From Nocardioides sp. SR21 (lineage in GTDB: Bacteria; Actinomycetota; Actinomycetes; Propionibacteriales; Nocardioidaceae), in NCBI RefSeq assembly GCF_022761125.1, contig NZ_JAKWJR010000006.1:62001-126000 (forward strand): DNA of 64,000 nt. Direction: 5' to 3'. The notes beneath the pieces were generated by a model that saw only the letters and a list, made by a program, of their open reading frames with translations, did no database searches and was not told where the DNA came from. Positions 1-9,139 of the stretch are shown in pieces; within the stretch, counting starts at the first letter, position 1, and each line of letters begins with the position of its first letter. The translations under genes were made by a program, and so were the position numbers.

Positions 1-1220
1 TCACCCGCGGGGGTCCGGACGAACGGGACCGGGCCGTCGGGGTTGTAGAACAGCGCCTGCACCCAGTTGAGCGTGCTGCCCGGCTGCCACGGCGTGGTGC
101 TGAGGAAGTCGCTCTCGCGGACGATGGCGTTGTACGCGAAGTTGCCGCCGTACGGCGCGGTCGGCGACAGCACGTCGGTGTTGCTGTCACCGTCGAGGAG
201 CTTGATGCCCTGCGCGTCCGCCGGAGTCCGGTGGCCGGTCTCGGTGTTGTAGTTGTTCGTCTTCTGGCCGTCGAACGTCTGGGTGTAGTAGCCCGTGTTC
301 AGCGTGCGGTAGCGACCGCGCGGGAACGGCACGATCGCGTTCTTGCGCTGGGCCTCCGAGAGGTTCGTGATCGCGGTCGGGTCGTTCTGCTGCACGACGA
401 CGCTGTTCGAGTTCGCGCGCAGGGTGTTCGAGACGACGGTGACGCCCGGGTTCTGCTTGCCCACGTTGGCGACGAAGGTGTTCCACATGCCCGCGTCGGT
501 CGGCAGGATCAGCGGGATGATCGTCTCCGCGGCGCCGGCGCCCGAGTAGCCCGGGATGTCGCCCCACTTCGTGTACTCACCGCTGTAGATCTTGAGGATC
601 GCCTGGGCGGAGATCGTCGTCGGCGCGTTGGTGGTCGTCGCCGCCGCGATCAGCTGGCGGTCGGTGGCGATCTGGACCCGGATCAGCTTCGTGCCCAGGT
701 TCGTCTGGGCGTTGTTCTGGTGGGTGGCGTTGAGCGGGTCGGGGCTGCGACCCACGTCGATCCAGCCCTGGTCGTCGGCGATGATCGCGTCGCGACCACC
801 ACCGCCACCACCGGTCGGGCGGACCACGAGGTCCTGGCCCGCGCGCAGCGAGATGGTCGGGTTGAGCAGCTTCACGTCGCTCTGCTTGATGTACTTCACG
901 CCGTTCTCGCCGAGCGTGCCGTTGCCGGTGATCGTCGGCAGCAGGCGCGGGTCGGTGAAGGAGCTGCGGCCCTGGGCGTCGCCCGAGGAGTCGAAGCTGA
1001 CGAAGCGCCAGCGGTTGCCGGCGGTGTTGTAGCCGGGGAGCTCGTGGTAGCCGTCGGCGATGAAGTTGAACGAGTTCTGGATGATGTCCGAACCCGTGGC
1101 CACGACATCGTTGGGCTGCGGCGAGAAGTCGGCCTCAGCAGGGGTCAGCGACAGTGCGAGAGTGCCGACGGTCGCCACTGCGACGAACGCCGTCCCCACG
1201 GTCTTGCGTCGAACGAGCAT
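1..1220 (-). CDS. PstS-like secreted substrate-binding protein (3' end cut by window edge)
   Basis: Reading the minus strand from the ATG at 1220 gives an open frame that runs off the left edge without a stop (about 406 residues visible). The first 30 residues form a signal peptide (MLVRRKT, then a hydrophobic stretch ending TPAEA). The mature part has PstS-fold signatures: an ATGSDIIQ segment near the N-terminus, IYSGEYTKWGDI near residue 200, and a following ILPTDAG loop, where PstS proteins contact phosphate. An AAAGG-type ribosome site lies about 9 nt upstream and an AT-rich promoter-like stretch (ACTATAG) just before it, so this gene probably has its own promoter in the 112 nt after the sortase-like gene. 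Ligand is unproven; phosphate is the family default. The missing C-terminus may carry a membrane anchor like its paralogues. Confidence 0.8.
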   Translation of the reverse strand, partial: MLVRRKTVGTAFVAVATVGTLALSLTPAEADFSPQPNDVVATGSDIIQNSFNFIADGYHELPGYNTAGNRWRFVSFDSSGDAQGRSSFTDPRLLPTITGNGTLGENGVKYIKQSDVKLLNPTISLRAGQDLVVRPTGGGGGGRDAIIADDQGWIDVGRSPDPLNATHQNNAQTNLGTKLIRVQIATDRQLIAAATTTNAPTTISAQAILKIYSGEYTKWGDIPGYSGAGAAETIIPLILPTDAGMWNTFVANVGKQNPGVTVVSNTLRANSNSVVVQQNDPTAITNLSEAQRKNAIVPFPRGRYRTLNTGYYTQTFDGQKTNNYNTETGHRTPADAQGIKLLDGDSNTDVLSPTAPYGGNFAYNAIVRESDFLSTTPWQPGSTLNWVQALFYNPDGPVPFVRTPAG

Positions 1221-1332
1221 TGATGTTGCCTTTCTATAGTGACTAACCCGAGTTATATGTCGTGGTTGTCGAGCTGTCGCACCCTGAGTGCCGCAGGTGG
1301 TGCATGAGTCCAGGGGTGCGGCGCCCCGGGAC

Positions 1333-2253
1333 TCAGATCAAGGCCGGCAGCAGCCGGGAACCCAACGACGAGACGAGCCACAGCGCCGCCAGGACGCACG
1401 GACCGCCGGCGATCCAGGCGGCCGCGCGGGACCAGCGGTTCCAGGCCCAGACGAAGGCGGCGAGCGAGCCGACCAGCAGCTGCAGGCCGAGCGCCAGGAG
1501 CGCGAGCGACGTGGTGTCGAACTTCGCCGACATCAGCTTGGTGCCGATGTCCGCGGTCGCCACCGCGCCCGGGTCCGCCGCGTCACCGGTCAGGTCGGCG
1601 TCGACGTACACCGTCTCCCCCGCCTGCAGGCCGCCGAGCCCGGCCCCGCGGATCGCGGTCACCAGCGTCAGCCGGCTGCCGTCGGTCGCCGGCGGCGGCG
1701 GGACCGGGTCGCCGCGCAGCCGGGCGCCGGTGACCTCGTAGACGAACGTGCCCTGCGCGGTGGTCACCGTGATCGGCGCACCGGCCGGCAGCTCGGCGAT
1801 GGTGCCGAACGGGCCACCGAACGTCAGCGAGCGGCCGGCGATCACGCTGACCCCGCGCTGGCCGGGCAGCACGCTGCCGAGCACGTGTCCCGGACCGTCC
1901 TGGAGCTGCACGGCTCGGGTGCCCTCGACGACCACCGTGTCCTCGACCCCGGCACCCGGGATCGAGAGCAGTGCCACGGGCGCGCCCGCGGCGATCGGCG
2001 CACCGGTCGGCGCGGTGCCGAGCGCGAGCTCGGTCCGCAGCCGCTCGTACAGCGAGCTCTGCGCGTGGCCCTGCTCGAGCCCGCTCAGCACCAGGATGTA
2101 GAGCAGCAGCCAGCCGAGCACCAGCGACAGAGCCAGCAGCACCTGGGAGAGCCCGACCTGCAGCGGCTGTCGGTCGCCACCGCCGGGCGGCGGCGAGGCG
2201 TCGATGGCGCCGTCGTGGAGGACCGTCGGCCCGTGCGCCTGCAGCGTCGTCAT
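1333..2253 (-). CDS. Sortase-like membrane protein lacking catalytic His and Cys
   Basis: 306 residues. N-terminal membrane segment about residues 37-57, extracytoplasmic sortase-like barrel about 85-222, then two more membrane segments (about 247-270 and 277-297), an unusual extension. The sortase landmarks are recognisable (PGHVLGSVLPG, IAGRSLTFGGPFG, TLVTA) but the catalytic histidine of the usual AGH motif is Arg141, and the catalytic cysteine of the usual TLxTC motif is Ala200; the only cysteine lies in the last membrane helix. Transpeptidation by the known mechanism is therefore impossible, and a structural or binding role is inferred. The ATG overlaps the upstream PstS-like stop codon by 4 nt (ATGA), so it is translated as part of the Pst operon. 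No sorting-signal substrate (LPxTG-type) was seen nearby. Confidence 0.85.
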   Translation of the reverse strand: MTTLQAHGPTVLHDGAIDASPPPGGGDRQPLQVGLSQVLLALSLVLGWLLLYILVLSGLEQGHAQSSLYERLRTELALGTAPTGAPIAAGAPVALLSIPGAGVEDTVVVEGTRAVQLQDGPGHVLGSVLPGQRGVSVIAGRSLTFGGPFGTIAELPAGAPITVTTAQGTFVYEVTGARLRGDPVPPPPATDGSRLTLVTAIRGAGLGGLQAGETVYVDADLTGDAADPGAVATADIGTKLMSAKFDTTSLALLALGLQLLVGSLAAFVWAWNRWSRAAAWIAGGPCVLAALWLVSSLGSRLLPALI

Positions 2254-5042
2254 GCGCGCCTCTTCCCGCGGCGGAACACCGACCTCGAGAGCTTCTTGGC
2301 CTTCGGGCCGGCCGCGACCGCGGCCCTCTCGAGCGGGTCCCACCACCGCATCAGCGCGCCGGCGATGGCGCAGGCGATCGCGACGATCAGGATGCCGGGC
2401 ACGCCGACCTGGCCGAACGCCGAGCTCTGGCCGGACGTCAGCACGGTCGAGGCCTGCACGACCGGCGCCTCCGCCGGGCCGTTGCCCTTGCCCGGCTTGC
2501 CGCCACCGGGCTCGATGCCCGGAGCGATCGGCGCGTCGACGACCGGCGTACCACCGCCGTTGCCGTCGGTCGACGGCGTCTCGCTGGGCTTGGGCGGCGC
2601 GACCCTGAAGTCGCAGGCCTCCTCGGCCGACGGCGCGTCGGCGTCGAGGGCCGGCGTCGTGCCGCCCTGGGCGCGGACCGCGGACACCGCCGACAGCGTG
2701 TAGTCGCGCAGGTCGCCGAGGCCGTTGGCCTCGGTCAGCGGCAGGTAGCCCGGCGGCAGCTGACCGTTGGCGCGGCCCGAGGTCTGGCCGTCGTCGCCCG
2801 CGTAGCAGAGCAGCTGGGCGAACTTCGTCGCGTCGGCCTCGTCCAGGCCGGAGGTCGGGACGACCGCGTAGATCGGCATCGCTCCGGGGTACGCCCCACC
2901 GGCGGCTGCCGCCAGCGACTTCGACGCGCTGCCCATCTTCTTGTAGTCGATCTCCCAGACCGAGGCGTCGTCGTCGGCCTTCAGCAACCCGGCGGCCGCC
3001 TTCAGGCCCGCCGAGTCCGGCGCCACGAACGTGCCGCCCACGCTCTCCAGCGAGGCGGTGCGCAGGTTGTAGCGCTCCGCCGCGGACAGCGACACCAGGC
3101 CGAGCACGAAGCGGTAGCCGACGGTCTGCCGGCCCTGCTGCCGCAGCGGCAGCGTGGTCGGGTCGTAGCCGTCGTAGCGGCACACGGTCGCGGCCGCGGA
3201 GCTGGCGAACTGCATGTTGAGCAGCACCGACGCCAGGTTCGACGGCGGGTTGGAGATCAGCTGCATGTACGGCGTCGGGCTGTTCGCGTAGCAGGCGTTC
3301 TGGTCGATGTACCACTGCGGCGCGATGAACCCGTCGAGCAGGGGCCAGTTGTCGACCGGCAGCACGATGTCCTGGTAGTTGGCGTTGACCGTCATGCCCC
3401 AGGGGTCGGCCTCGCCGTTCAGCCAGGCGCGCGCCTCCGGGTCGGAGTTGATCCACGAGGTCAGCGCCCACACCAGGTCGGTGCTCGACGAGAAGACCTG
3501 CAGCGCCGCCGCGGCCTCGAGCGTCGAGGACTCGGGCAGGCCGGGGTTCAGCTCCTGGAACTCGGGGTCGAGGGTGATGTTGAACGGGTTGCCGCCGATG
3601 CTCGGGTGGTTGTCGCGCACCATCGGCAGGGCCGGGTACGACGACGTGAGCAGCTTGGCGATCAGCCGCGCGTTGAGGTTGAGCTCCTCGCGTCGCTGCT
3701 GCGTGGCGTCGTCGATGCTGAACGCGATCGCGAAGCCACCGAACGCGATCGGCGCTTGGACGAGCGGGCGTTGGTAGCCGTCCGCCGGCGGAGCCGTGGT
3801 CAGCGCGGCGTCGATCTCGCCGGAGTTCACGAGCTGGCGGGCCAGCGAGTCGGCCTGCTGCACATGCGTGAACGTGAACAGGTCGTCGTCGGTGCAGAAC
3901 GCCGGGCGCCAGGACGCGGTGAGCTCGTTGGCGACCACCGAGCCCATGATCTCGACCGGCGGCTCGTCGCTCATCACGTCGCAGATCGAGCCGGAGGCGG
4001 CGAAGTGCAGCGGGACCGTGATCCGGTTGCGCCAGTTGGACTCCGACCACCACAGGTTGCCGCGAACGGCCTGGTCGGTGGTCTCGCTCGAGCGCGGCGT
4101 GCCGGGCTCGTAGGCGCCGGTACGCCGGCAGGTCGCGTCACCGCTGGCCAGCTGCGCCTCGGTCAGCGGGACGCCGGCCTTCGTGGTCAGCTCGGCGCCC
4201 CAGGCGTCGCAGCTCACGCCGACGATCGGTACTGCCACCAGGGCGCAGTCGACCGACGGGGAGCAGCCGAGGGAGGCGTTCTCCGCCGCGGTCCACACCG
4301 CGAAGTCGGTCTCGCCCCTGCCGTCGGTGCCCGTGATGCCGTACGTCGTGTTGCTCGGCAGGCCGCCGGCCTCGGCGCTGTCGGACTCCGGCGCCATCGG
4401 CGTGCAGCCGACGCTCGGGTCCGGGCCGCCGTAGTAGACCTCGCCGCCGGCCGCACGGAACGGCAGCCAGTGCGCGGTCAGCGGCTCGCTGACCGCGGCG
4501 CACTCCTCCGGCAGCGGGTCGGGACGACCGACGATCGCCTCCCGCTCGTCGGCGTCGGCGTACGCGTCGAAGCGCCACGACGGCGTCTGCGAGGCCGCCG
4601 CGAGGTAGCGCTCCGTGGACGTCTGGGTCCAGCAGGTCTCGGGGGACAGGCGCACCTGGCCCTTCTCGACCTGGCCCTGGGTGTCGACGCCGCGGCACTC
4701 GAGGAGGACGAACGGGTACTCCTGGTTGCGGCCGTCGGACGAGTTCGGGTCACCGACGATGCCACCGGTCGGCACCGCACCGGACCAGGACACGCGGATC
4801 TCCTGGCGGCCGCGGAGGTTCTCGGTCTGGGAGACCTGCAGCGACACCTTGTTGCTGCTGACGACGGTCTCGGTCCCGTCCTGGTCGGTGAACGTGCGGG
4901 TCGCGGTGACCGTGCGCGACACCGCGTTCTCGGCAGCGGCCGTCGACTCACCGGTGAACGCCGGCACGATCGCGGCGACGCCGGTCAGCAGGAGCGCCGA
5001 CGCGAACAGGATGCGCGCGGCGCGCATACGACGAGTCGTCAC
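2250..5042 (-). CDS. Large PstS-like surface protein with C-terminal membrane anchor
   Basis: 930 residues from a GTG at 5042, chosen because it overlaps the upstream stop by 4 nt (GTGA); an ATG five codons in is an alternative. An N-terminal signal peptide (FASALLLTGVAAIVPAF) is followed by a roughly 270-residue cysteine-containing N-terminal region of no recognised family, then a PstS-type periplasmic-binding fold from about residue 300 (IMGSVVANELTASW, TTAPPADGYQ, LIAKLLTSSYP). A Pro/Gly-rich linker precedes one membrane helix (about residues 890-912) and a basic tail ending RRGKRRA, the topology of a surface-anchored binding protein. It is twice the usual PstS length. Context in the pst operon implies a role in phosphate or phosphorylated-ligand capture; that is inference. 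Confidence 0.8.
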   Translation of the reverse strand: MTTRRMRAARILFASALLLTGVAAIVPAFTGESTAAAENAVSRTVTATRTFTDQDGTETVVSSNKVSLQVSQTENLRGRQEIRVSWSGAVPTGGIVGDPNSSDGRNQEYPFVLLECRGVDTQGQVEKGQVRLSPETCWTQTSTERYLAAASQTPSWRFDAYADADEREAIVGRPDPLPEECAAVSEPLTAHWLPFRAAGGEVYYGGPDPSVGCTPMAPESDSAEAGGLPSNTTYGITGTDGRGETDFAVWTAAENASLGCSPSVDCALVAVPIVGVSCDAWGAELTTKAGVPLTEAQLASGDATCRRTGAYEPGTPRSSETTDQAVRGNLWWSESNWRNRITVPLHFAASGSICDVMSDEPPVEIMGSVVANELTASWRPAFCTDDDLFTFTHVQQADSLARQLVNSGEIDAALTTAPPADGYQRPLVQAPIAFGGFAIAFSIDDATQQRREELNLNARLIAKLLTSSYPALPMVRDNHPSIGGNPFNITLDPEFQELNPGLPESSTLEAAAALQVFSSSTDLVWALTSWINSDPEARAWLNGEADPWGMTVNANYQDIVLPVDNWPLLDGFIAPQWYIDQNACYANSPTPYMQLISNPPSNLASVLLNMQFASSAAATVCRYDGYDPTTLPLRQQGRQTVGYRFVLGLVSLSAAERYNLRTASLESVGGTFVAPDSAGLKAAAGLLKADDDASVWEIDYKKMGSASKSLAAAAGGAYPGAMPIYAVVPTSGLDEADATKFAQLLCYAGDDGQTSGRANGQLPPGYLPLTEANGLGDLRDYTLSAVSAVRAQGGTTPALDADAPSAEEACDFRVAPPKPSETPSTDGNGGGTPVVDAPIAPGIEPGGGKPGKGNGPAEAPVVQASTVLTSGQSSAFGQVGVPGILIVAIACAIAGALMRWWDPLERAAVAAGPKAKKLSRSVFRRGKRRA

Positions 5043-6709
5043 GAGCGGGCCGCCTTCCGGCGTGGGACCATCCGGCTCACCGCGGCCGGCACGACGAGCG
5101 TGCCGAGGAACAGCCCGACCACGAGCGCGGTCAGCACGGTCGGCGGACCGCCGGCGCCGTCGGCGGACAGCGTGGTCGCCACGACCGCGGACGGCGTCGA
5201 GCCGTCGCCCGTCGTGCCACCGAGACCGAGGTCGTCGGTCATGCCCGGCGTGCCGGAGCCCGGGGTGTCCGGGACGCCGTCGCCGTCCGCGTCGGTCGTG
5301 CCGGTGCCGCCACCGCCGCCGGTGCCGCCGTTCCCGCCGTTCCCGCCGTTGCCGCCGCTCGGGACCTCGCCGTTCTCGTCCGGGTTCTCGTTGTACGAGC
5401 CGGTGCCCTCGGCGCACGGGCCCTGGCCCGGCCGGTCGCACTCGGCCGGCATCGGCGCGATCGTCGCGAGGTAGTTCTGGTCCGGCTTGCCCGGGACGAA
5501 CGTCGGGTTGTGGCAGTTCTTGACGTCCTTGATGATCGACGCGTCGAACTGGACGTCGTCGTCGGCGAGCTTGAGCTTGTTGACCTGCGTGAAGCCGGCC
5601 TGCACCAGGTTGACCGGCAGCGGCGAGTAGCCGATCGGCCCGATCTCGGACTGGCCCTCGCAGATCGAGTGCTTGAGGAAGTCCACGATCGTCTGCCGCT
5701 TCGACGTCGTCATCCGCGAGTCGTCCGAAGCGGTCGGGATGATCGCGTAGACGTACGACGACAGCGGGTAGGTGCGCTTGTCCGGGTTCGTGTAGACCTT
5801 GTCGAGCTTCTGCGTCAGGTAGTTCGGGTCGCTCGGGTTGTCGTTGATCTCGGCCCGCGTCAGCGCGACCGCGACGTTGTACTGCGTCGGCAGGGTGAAG
5901 TAGCCGGCCTTGTTGAGCACCTTGGCGACCGGGAAGTTCGCCATCAGCGGGTAGGAGTACTCCTCCATCGCGATCGCGCCGTTGGAGCCCGCGCTCTTCA
6001 CGAAGTTCATGACGCCGTCGGAGCCGGTCTGCGCCTTCTGCGGGCCACGGGTGTCGCCGCAGTTGAGCGGGAAGTAGTCGGTCGGCGTGTTCTTGCCGCC
6101 GTTGCAGGAGCTCCAGTACGACGGGTACTGGCTGACCATCCAGGTCGTGAACTGGTTGGTGACACCGGCGCCGTCGGCGCGCACGACCGGGATGATCGGG
6201 ATCGACGGCAGCGCGCGACCGTTGTTGTCCTTGGTGATCTGCGCGTCGTTCCAGTTGGTGATCTGGTTGGTGAAGATCTTCGCGATGGTCTCGCCCGACA
6301 GCCGGATGTTGCGCACCATCTGGCCGCCCACCTCGACGTGGTACGGGAACGACGTGCCACCGGCCACGATCGGCAGGTAGGCGAACGAACGGCCCAGCGA
6401 CGAGTCGATAGCACCGGTCGTCGGGTCCTTGCCGCGGTACGGCGAGTCGGTGACGCCGAAGTCGGTCGACTTGTTCGCGTAGTCCTTGCGACCCTGGGCC
6501 GCGCCGTTCGCGGTGTAGACGACCCGCAGGCCCTTGGCGTCGACGTCGGCGACCCACTGGTTGACCGCGTTCGCGGCCCACGACGAGCCCGAGCCCTGGA
6601 TCAGTGCGTACGAGGGGGCCGCGCTGGCCGCACTCGTGCCGGTGAGCATCGCCAGCACCATCGCCAGAAGGACGGCGAGGCCACGGATCATCCGGTTCCG
6701 GGGGTTCAT
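5039..6709 (-). CDS. pstS: Phosphate ABC transporter substrate-binding protein PstS, membrane-anchored
   Basis: 556 residues. Signal peptide ends near residue 31 (GTSAASA). The binding domain shows classic PstS motifs: GSGSSWAANAVNQW near the N-terminus, DFGVTDSPY, IFTNQITNWNDAQI and VVRADGAGVTNQF, matching the residues that cradle phosphate in known PstS. After residue 440 a Gly/Asn-rich linker leads to a calcium-loop-like DADGDGVPD segment (about residue 470), a Gly/Thr spacer, one membrane helix (about 520-545) and the basic tail PRRKAARS. Most actinobacterial PstS proteins are lipoproteins of 350-400 residues; this one replaces the lipobox with a C-terminal anchor. It overlaps pstA upstream by 4 nt and the 930-residue PstS-like gene downstream by 4 nt. 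Confidence 0.9.
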   Translation of the reverse strand: MNPRNRMIRGLAVLLAMVLAMLTGTSAASAAPSYALIQGSGSSWAANAVNQWVADVDAKGLRVVYTANGAAQGRKDYANKSTDFGVTDSPYRGKDPTTGAIDSSLGRSFAYLPIVAGGTSFPYHVEVGGQMVRNIRLSGETIAKIFTNQITNWNDAQITKDNNGRALPSIPIIPVVRADGAGVTNQFTTWMVSQYPSYWSSCNGGKNTPTDYFPLNCGDTRGPQKAQTGSDGVMNFVKSAGSNGAIAMEEYSYPLMANFPVAKVLNKAGYFTLPTQYNVAVALTRAEINDNPSDPNYLTQKLDKVYTNPDKRTYPLSSYVYAIIPTASDDSRMTTSKRQTIVDFLKHSICEGQSEIGPIGYSPLPVNLVQAGFTQVNKLKLADDDVQFDASIIKDVKNCHNPTFVPGKPDQNYLATIAPMPAECDRPGQGPCAEGTGSYNENPDENGEVPSGGNGGNGGNGGTGGGGGTGTTDADGDGVPDTPGSGTPGMTDDLGLGGTTGDGSTPSAVVATTLSADGAGGPPTVLTALVVGLFLGTLVVPAAVSRMVPRRKAARS

Positions 6710-7818
6710 CGGGTCTTCTTCCTTCTTCCGCCGGCCACGAGCCGGGCGATCACGAACAGGGTGAGCACGACGACGAGCAGCACCGCCGCGGCGGCGTACG
6801 CCCGCTCCTCCATCTGGGGGTTGCCGGTTCCGACGGCCGCGTAGATGAACAGGGGAAGCGAGTTCATCGGGTCCTGGGTCGGGTTGGCGTTGAAGAACGT
6901 CGAGGCTCCCGACGTGAGCAGCACCGGCGAGGTCTCACCGACCGCGCGCGCCGTGCCGAGGATCAGCGCGGTCGCCAGGCCCGGGCGAGCCGTGGGGAGC
7001 ACGACCTTCCAGACCGTCTCCCACCGGCCGGCGCCGAGCGCGTACGACGCCTCGCGCAGGCCGCCCGGCACGACGCCGAGGACGACGTACGCCGCCCGCG
7101 CCATGATCGGGAGCGCCATCACCGCGAGGGCGAGCGCGGCGGCGAGACCGCTGGCCGGCATGCCGAGGTAGACCAGGCAGACCGTGTAGATGAAGAGGCC
7201 CGCGACGATCGACGGCAGCGCGGTCATCGCCTCGACGACCGTGCGCACCAGCTGCGACCCGCGACCGCCGACCTCGGACATGAAGACCGCGGTGGCGACG
7301 CCGAGCGGCATCGCGATGGCGATCGCGATCATCACCTCGATCAGCGTGCCGACGATCGCGTGCAGGATCCCGCCCATCGTGAACGGGTCGTCGGCGCGGA
7401 CGCCGGACATGTCCTCGGTGAAGAAGTTGAGGTGGGCCAGCGCGGGCAGGCCCTTGACCAGCGTCATCACCACGACGCTGGCCAGCGCGATCGCGATCAG
7501 CGTCGGCGCCGCGACCACCGCGGTCGTCACGATCCGGTCCATCACCACCGCGCGCGGCTGGGTGAGCGCGGTCAGGCCGGCGTAGAAGACGACCAGCACG
7601 AGGTACCAGCAGACGACGAAGCCGATGAGCCCCTCGAACGGGAACACCTGGAAGTAGAACAGCCAGGTCGTGGCCGACGAGGCGCAGAGTGCGCCAATGA
7701 TCGTGAGCACGTCCTCGCGGGTGCTCGACCCGGTACGGCGCAGCTCCTCCGGCTCGGGGAGCGTCGGCGCGGACGCCTGCTCCTCCACCACCACGGGGCG
7801 TTCAGCGACGGCGGTCAC
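6706..7818 (-). CDS. pstA: Phosphate ABC transporter permease PstA
   Basis: 370 residues from a GTG at 7818 that overlaps the pstC stop (GTGA). It is longer than the usual ~300 because a charged cytoplasmic N-terminus and two extra hydrophobic segments (about residues 35-85) precede the core permease. The binding-protein-dependent permease signature sits at YALGAGRWETVWKVVLPTA, the EAA loop that docks to the ATPase. It should pair with PstC in the inner membrane to pass phosphate from PstS to the cytoplasm. The ATPase PstB is not in this window; it may lie to the left or elsewhere. Downstream it overlaps pstS by 4 nt. Confidence 0.92.
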   Translation of the reverse strand: MTAVAERPVVVEEQASAPTLPEPEELRRTGSSTREDVLTIIGALCASSATTWLFYFQVFPFEGLIGFVVCWYLVLVVFYAGLTALTQPRAVVMDRIVTTAVVAAPTLIAIALASVVVMTLVKGLPALAHLNFFTEDMSGVRADDPFTMGGILHAIVGTLIEVMIAIAIAMPLGVATAVFMSEVGGRGSQLVRTVVEAMTALPSIVAGLFIYTVCLVYLGMPASGLAAALALAVMALPIMARAAYVVLGVVPGGLREASYALGAGRWETVWKVVLPTARPGLATALILGTARAVGETSPVLLTSGASTFFNANPTQDPMNSLPLFIYAAVGTGNPQMEERAYAAAAVLLVVVLTLFVIARLVAGGRRKKTR

Positions 7819-8861
7819 AGCTCGGTCACCCCGCCGCTGCGCGAGCGCGACACGATGATCGCGGCCAGGCTGTTGACGAGCAGGGTCATGAGGAAGAGCA
7901 CGAACCCGGCCGTGAGCAGCGCGGAGAGCTGCGACGGCGAGGCCTCCTTGAAGCTCGAGGCGATTAGCGCGGAGATCGTCGACGTACCGGACTCGAGCAC
8001 GTACGGCTTGATCTCGAAGGCCTGCGAGATCACCAGCACCACCGAGATCGTCTCGCCGAGCGCGCGGCCCAGGGCGAGCATGCCGCCGCCGATGATGCCG
8101 CTCCGACCGAACGGCAGGACCACCGTGCGCACCATCGCCCAACGGGTGGCGCCGAGCGCGAGCGCGGCCTCCTTCTCGCCGACCGGCGCCTCGGAGAAGA
8201 CCTCGCGCATCACCGAGGTCGCCATCGGGAAGATCATCATCGTCACCGCGAGCGAGGCGACGAACGCGGAGCCGGCGTACGACGGGTAGCCCGGCGCCTG
8301 GTTCCAGATCGGGTAGTCGACGTCGGTGCGCACGTGGAAGAGCGGGAACCAGCCGAGGTACTTGCTGAGCCAGTGCGCGACCTCGGTCGCGTGCGGCTGG
8401 ATCACGAACAGCACCCAGAGGCCGAAGACGATGCCCGGCACCGCGGCCATCATGTCGACGAAGCGCACCAGCGTCGGCCGCAGCCAGGCCGGCGCCCAGT
8501 CGGTGATGAAGAGCGCGGTCAGCAGCGACAGCGGGATCGCGAAGAAGATCGCGATCAGCGCCACCTGGATGGTGCCGACGACGACCGCGGCGATGCCGAT
8601 GCGGTCCTGGCTGGGCAGCCAGCGGAACTCGGTGAAGAAGCCGAAGCCGTAGGTCTGCAGGGTCGGCACGGACTGCGCGCCGAGGAAGACGCCGATCGAG
8701 CCGACGATCAGCAGCACGAGGAACGCGATCGCGCGGGACCCGTGGATGAACAGGCGGTCCTGTCCACCGTGCCGCGTCACCAGCGTGCGCGGCACGTCCG
8801 TCTCGGAGTCGGTCTCGCCCTGCGGCGCTACCGGTGGCGTGGTCGCCACGTCACCCGACAT
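7815..8861 (-). CDS. pstC: Phosphate ABC transporter permease PstC
   Basis: 348 residues, first gene of the pst operon. A roughly 40-residue polar N-terminus is followed by a membrane helix (AIAFLVLLIVGSIGVFLGA) and a core of about five more. The EAA loop LALGATRWAMVRTVVLPFG is typical of PstC. The ATG at 8861 has a GAGGGTGAG ribosome site about 5 nt upstream. The 250 nt upstream hold an AT-rich patch at 8930-8965, including TAATCT on the minus strand (8934-8939), which could be the operon's -10. I looked for the tandem 11-nt repeats of an actinobacterial PHO box and did not find a convincing pair. Confidence 0.93.
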   Translation of the reverse strand: MSGDVATTPPVAPQGETDSETDVPRTLVTRHGGQDRLFIHGSRAIAFLVLLIVGSIGVFLGAQSVPTLQTYGFGFFTEFRWLPSQDRIGIAAVVVGTIQVALIAIFFAIPLSLLTALFITDWAPAWLRPTLVRFVDMMAAVPGIVFGLWVLFVIQPHATEVAHWLSKYLGWFPLFHVRTDVDYPIWNQAPGYPSYAGSAFVASLAVTMMIFPMATSVMREVFSEAPVGEKEAALALGATRWAMVRTVVLPFGRSGIIGGGMLALGRALGETISVVLVISQAFEIKPYVLESGTSTISALIASSFKEASPSQLSALLTAGFVLFLMTLLVNSLAAIIVSRSRSGGVTEL

Positions 8862-9054
8862 TCAGCTCACCCTCACCCGTTCGACAACACCGCTCCCGGA
8901 GGAGCAAGGCACCCATTGCCTTCAATGTCGAGCAGATTAGTGGTTTAAATGTACAAAGCCGCGGGAACCGCCCAAAGTTGATGATTCGTGAGACAACCGG
9001 TCTAGACAGCGCCCTGGGCGAGTGGGCACCGGAGCGTGGGCGAGCCGCGGCGAC

Positions 9055-9116
9055 GGTTTCCCCGGCCCACCGGGGAAACCTGACGTTCTGGGGCGAAACT
9101 TCACCCGAGAACGTCA
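9055..9116. repeat. Bipartite palindromic element, copy 1 (class B)
   Basis: Two adjacent hairpins: 9055-9080 has perfect 11-bp arms (GGTTTCCCCGG) with a 4-nt loop; 9081-9116 has 9-bp arms (TGACGTTCT / AGAACGTCA) with a short inner G/C stem. It lies between pstC and the 3' end of tauE and may terminate tauE. The second half resembles the element at 28203-28267: both contain TGACGTT, GGGGCGA and end ACGTCAGGGA. Confidence 0.8.
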
Positions 9117-9139
9117 GGGATTGGCCGAGAAGTCGGCCG

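Noticed and set aside
8862..9054. PHO box upstream of pstC
   Set aside because: A single CTCACCC-like unit overlaps the ribosome site; no second 11-nt repeat was seen.
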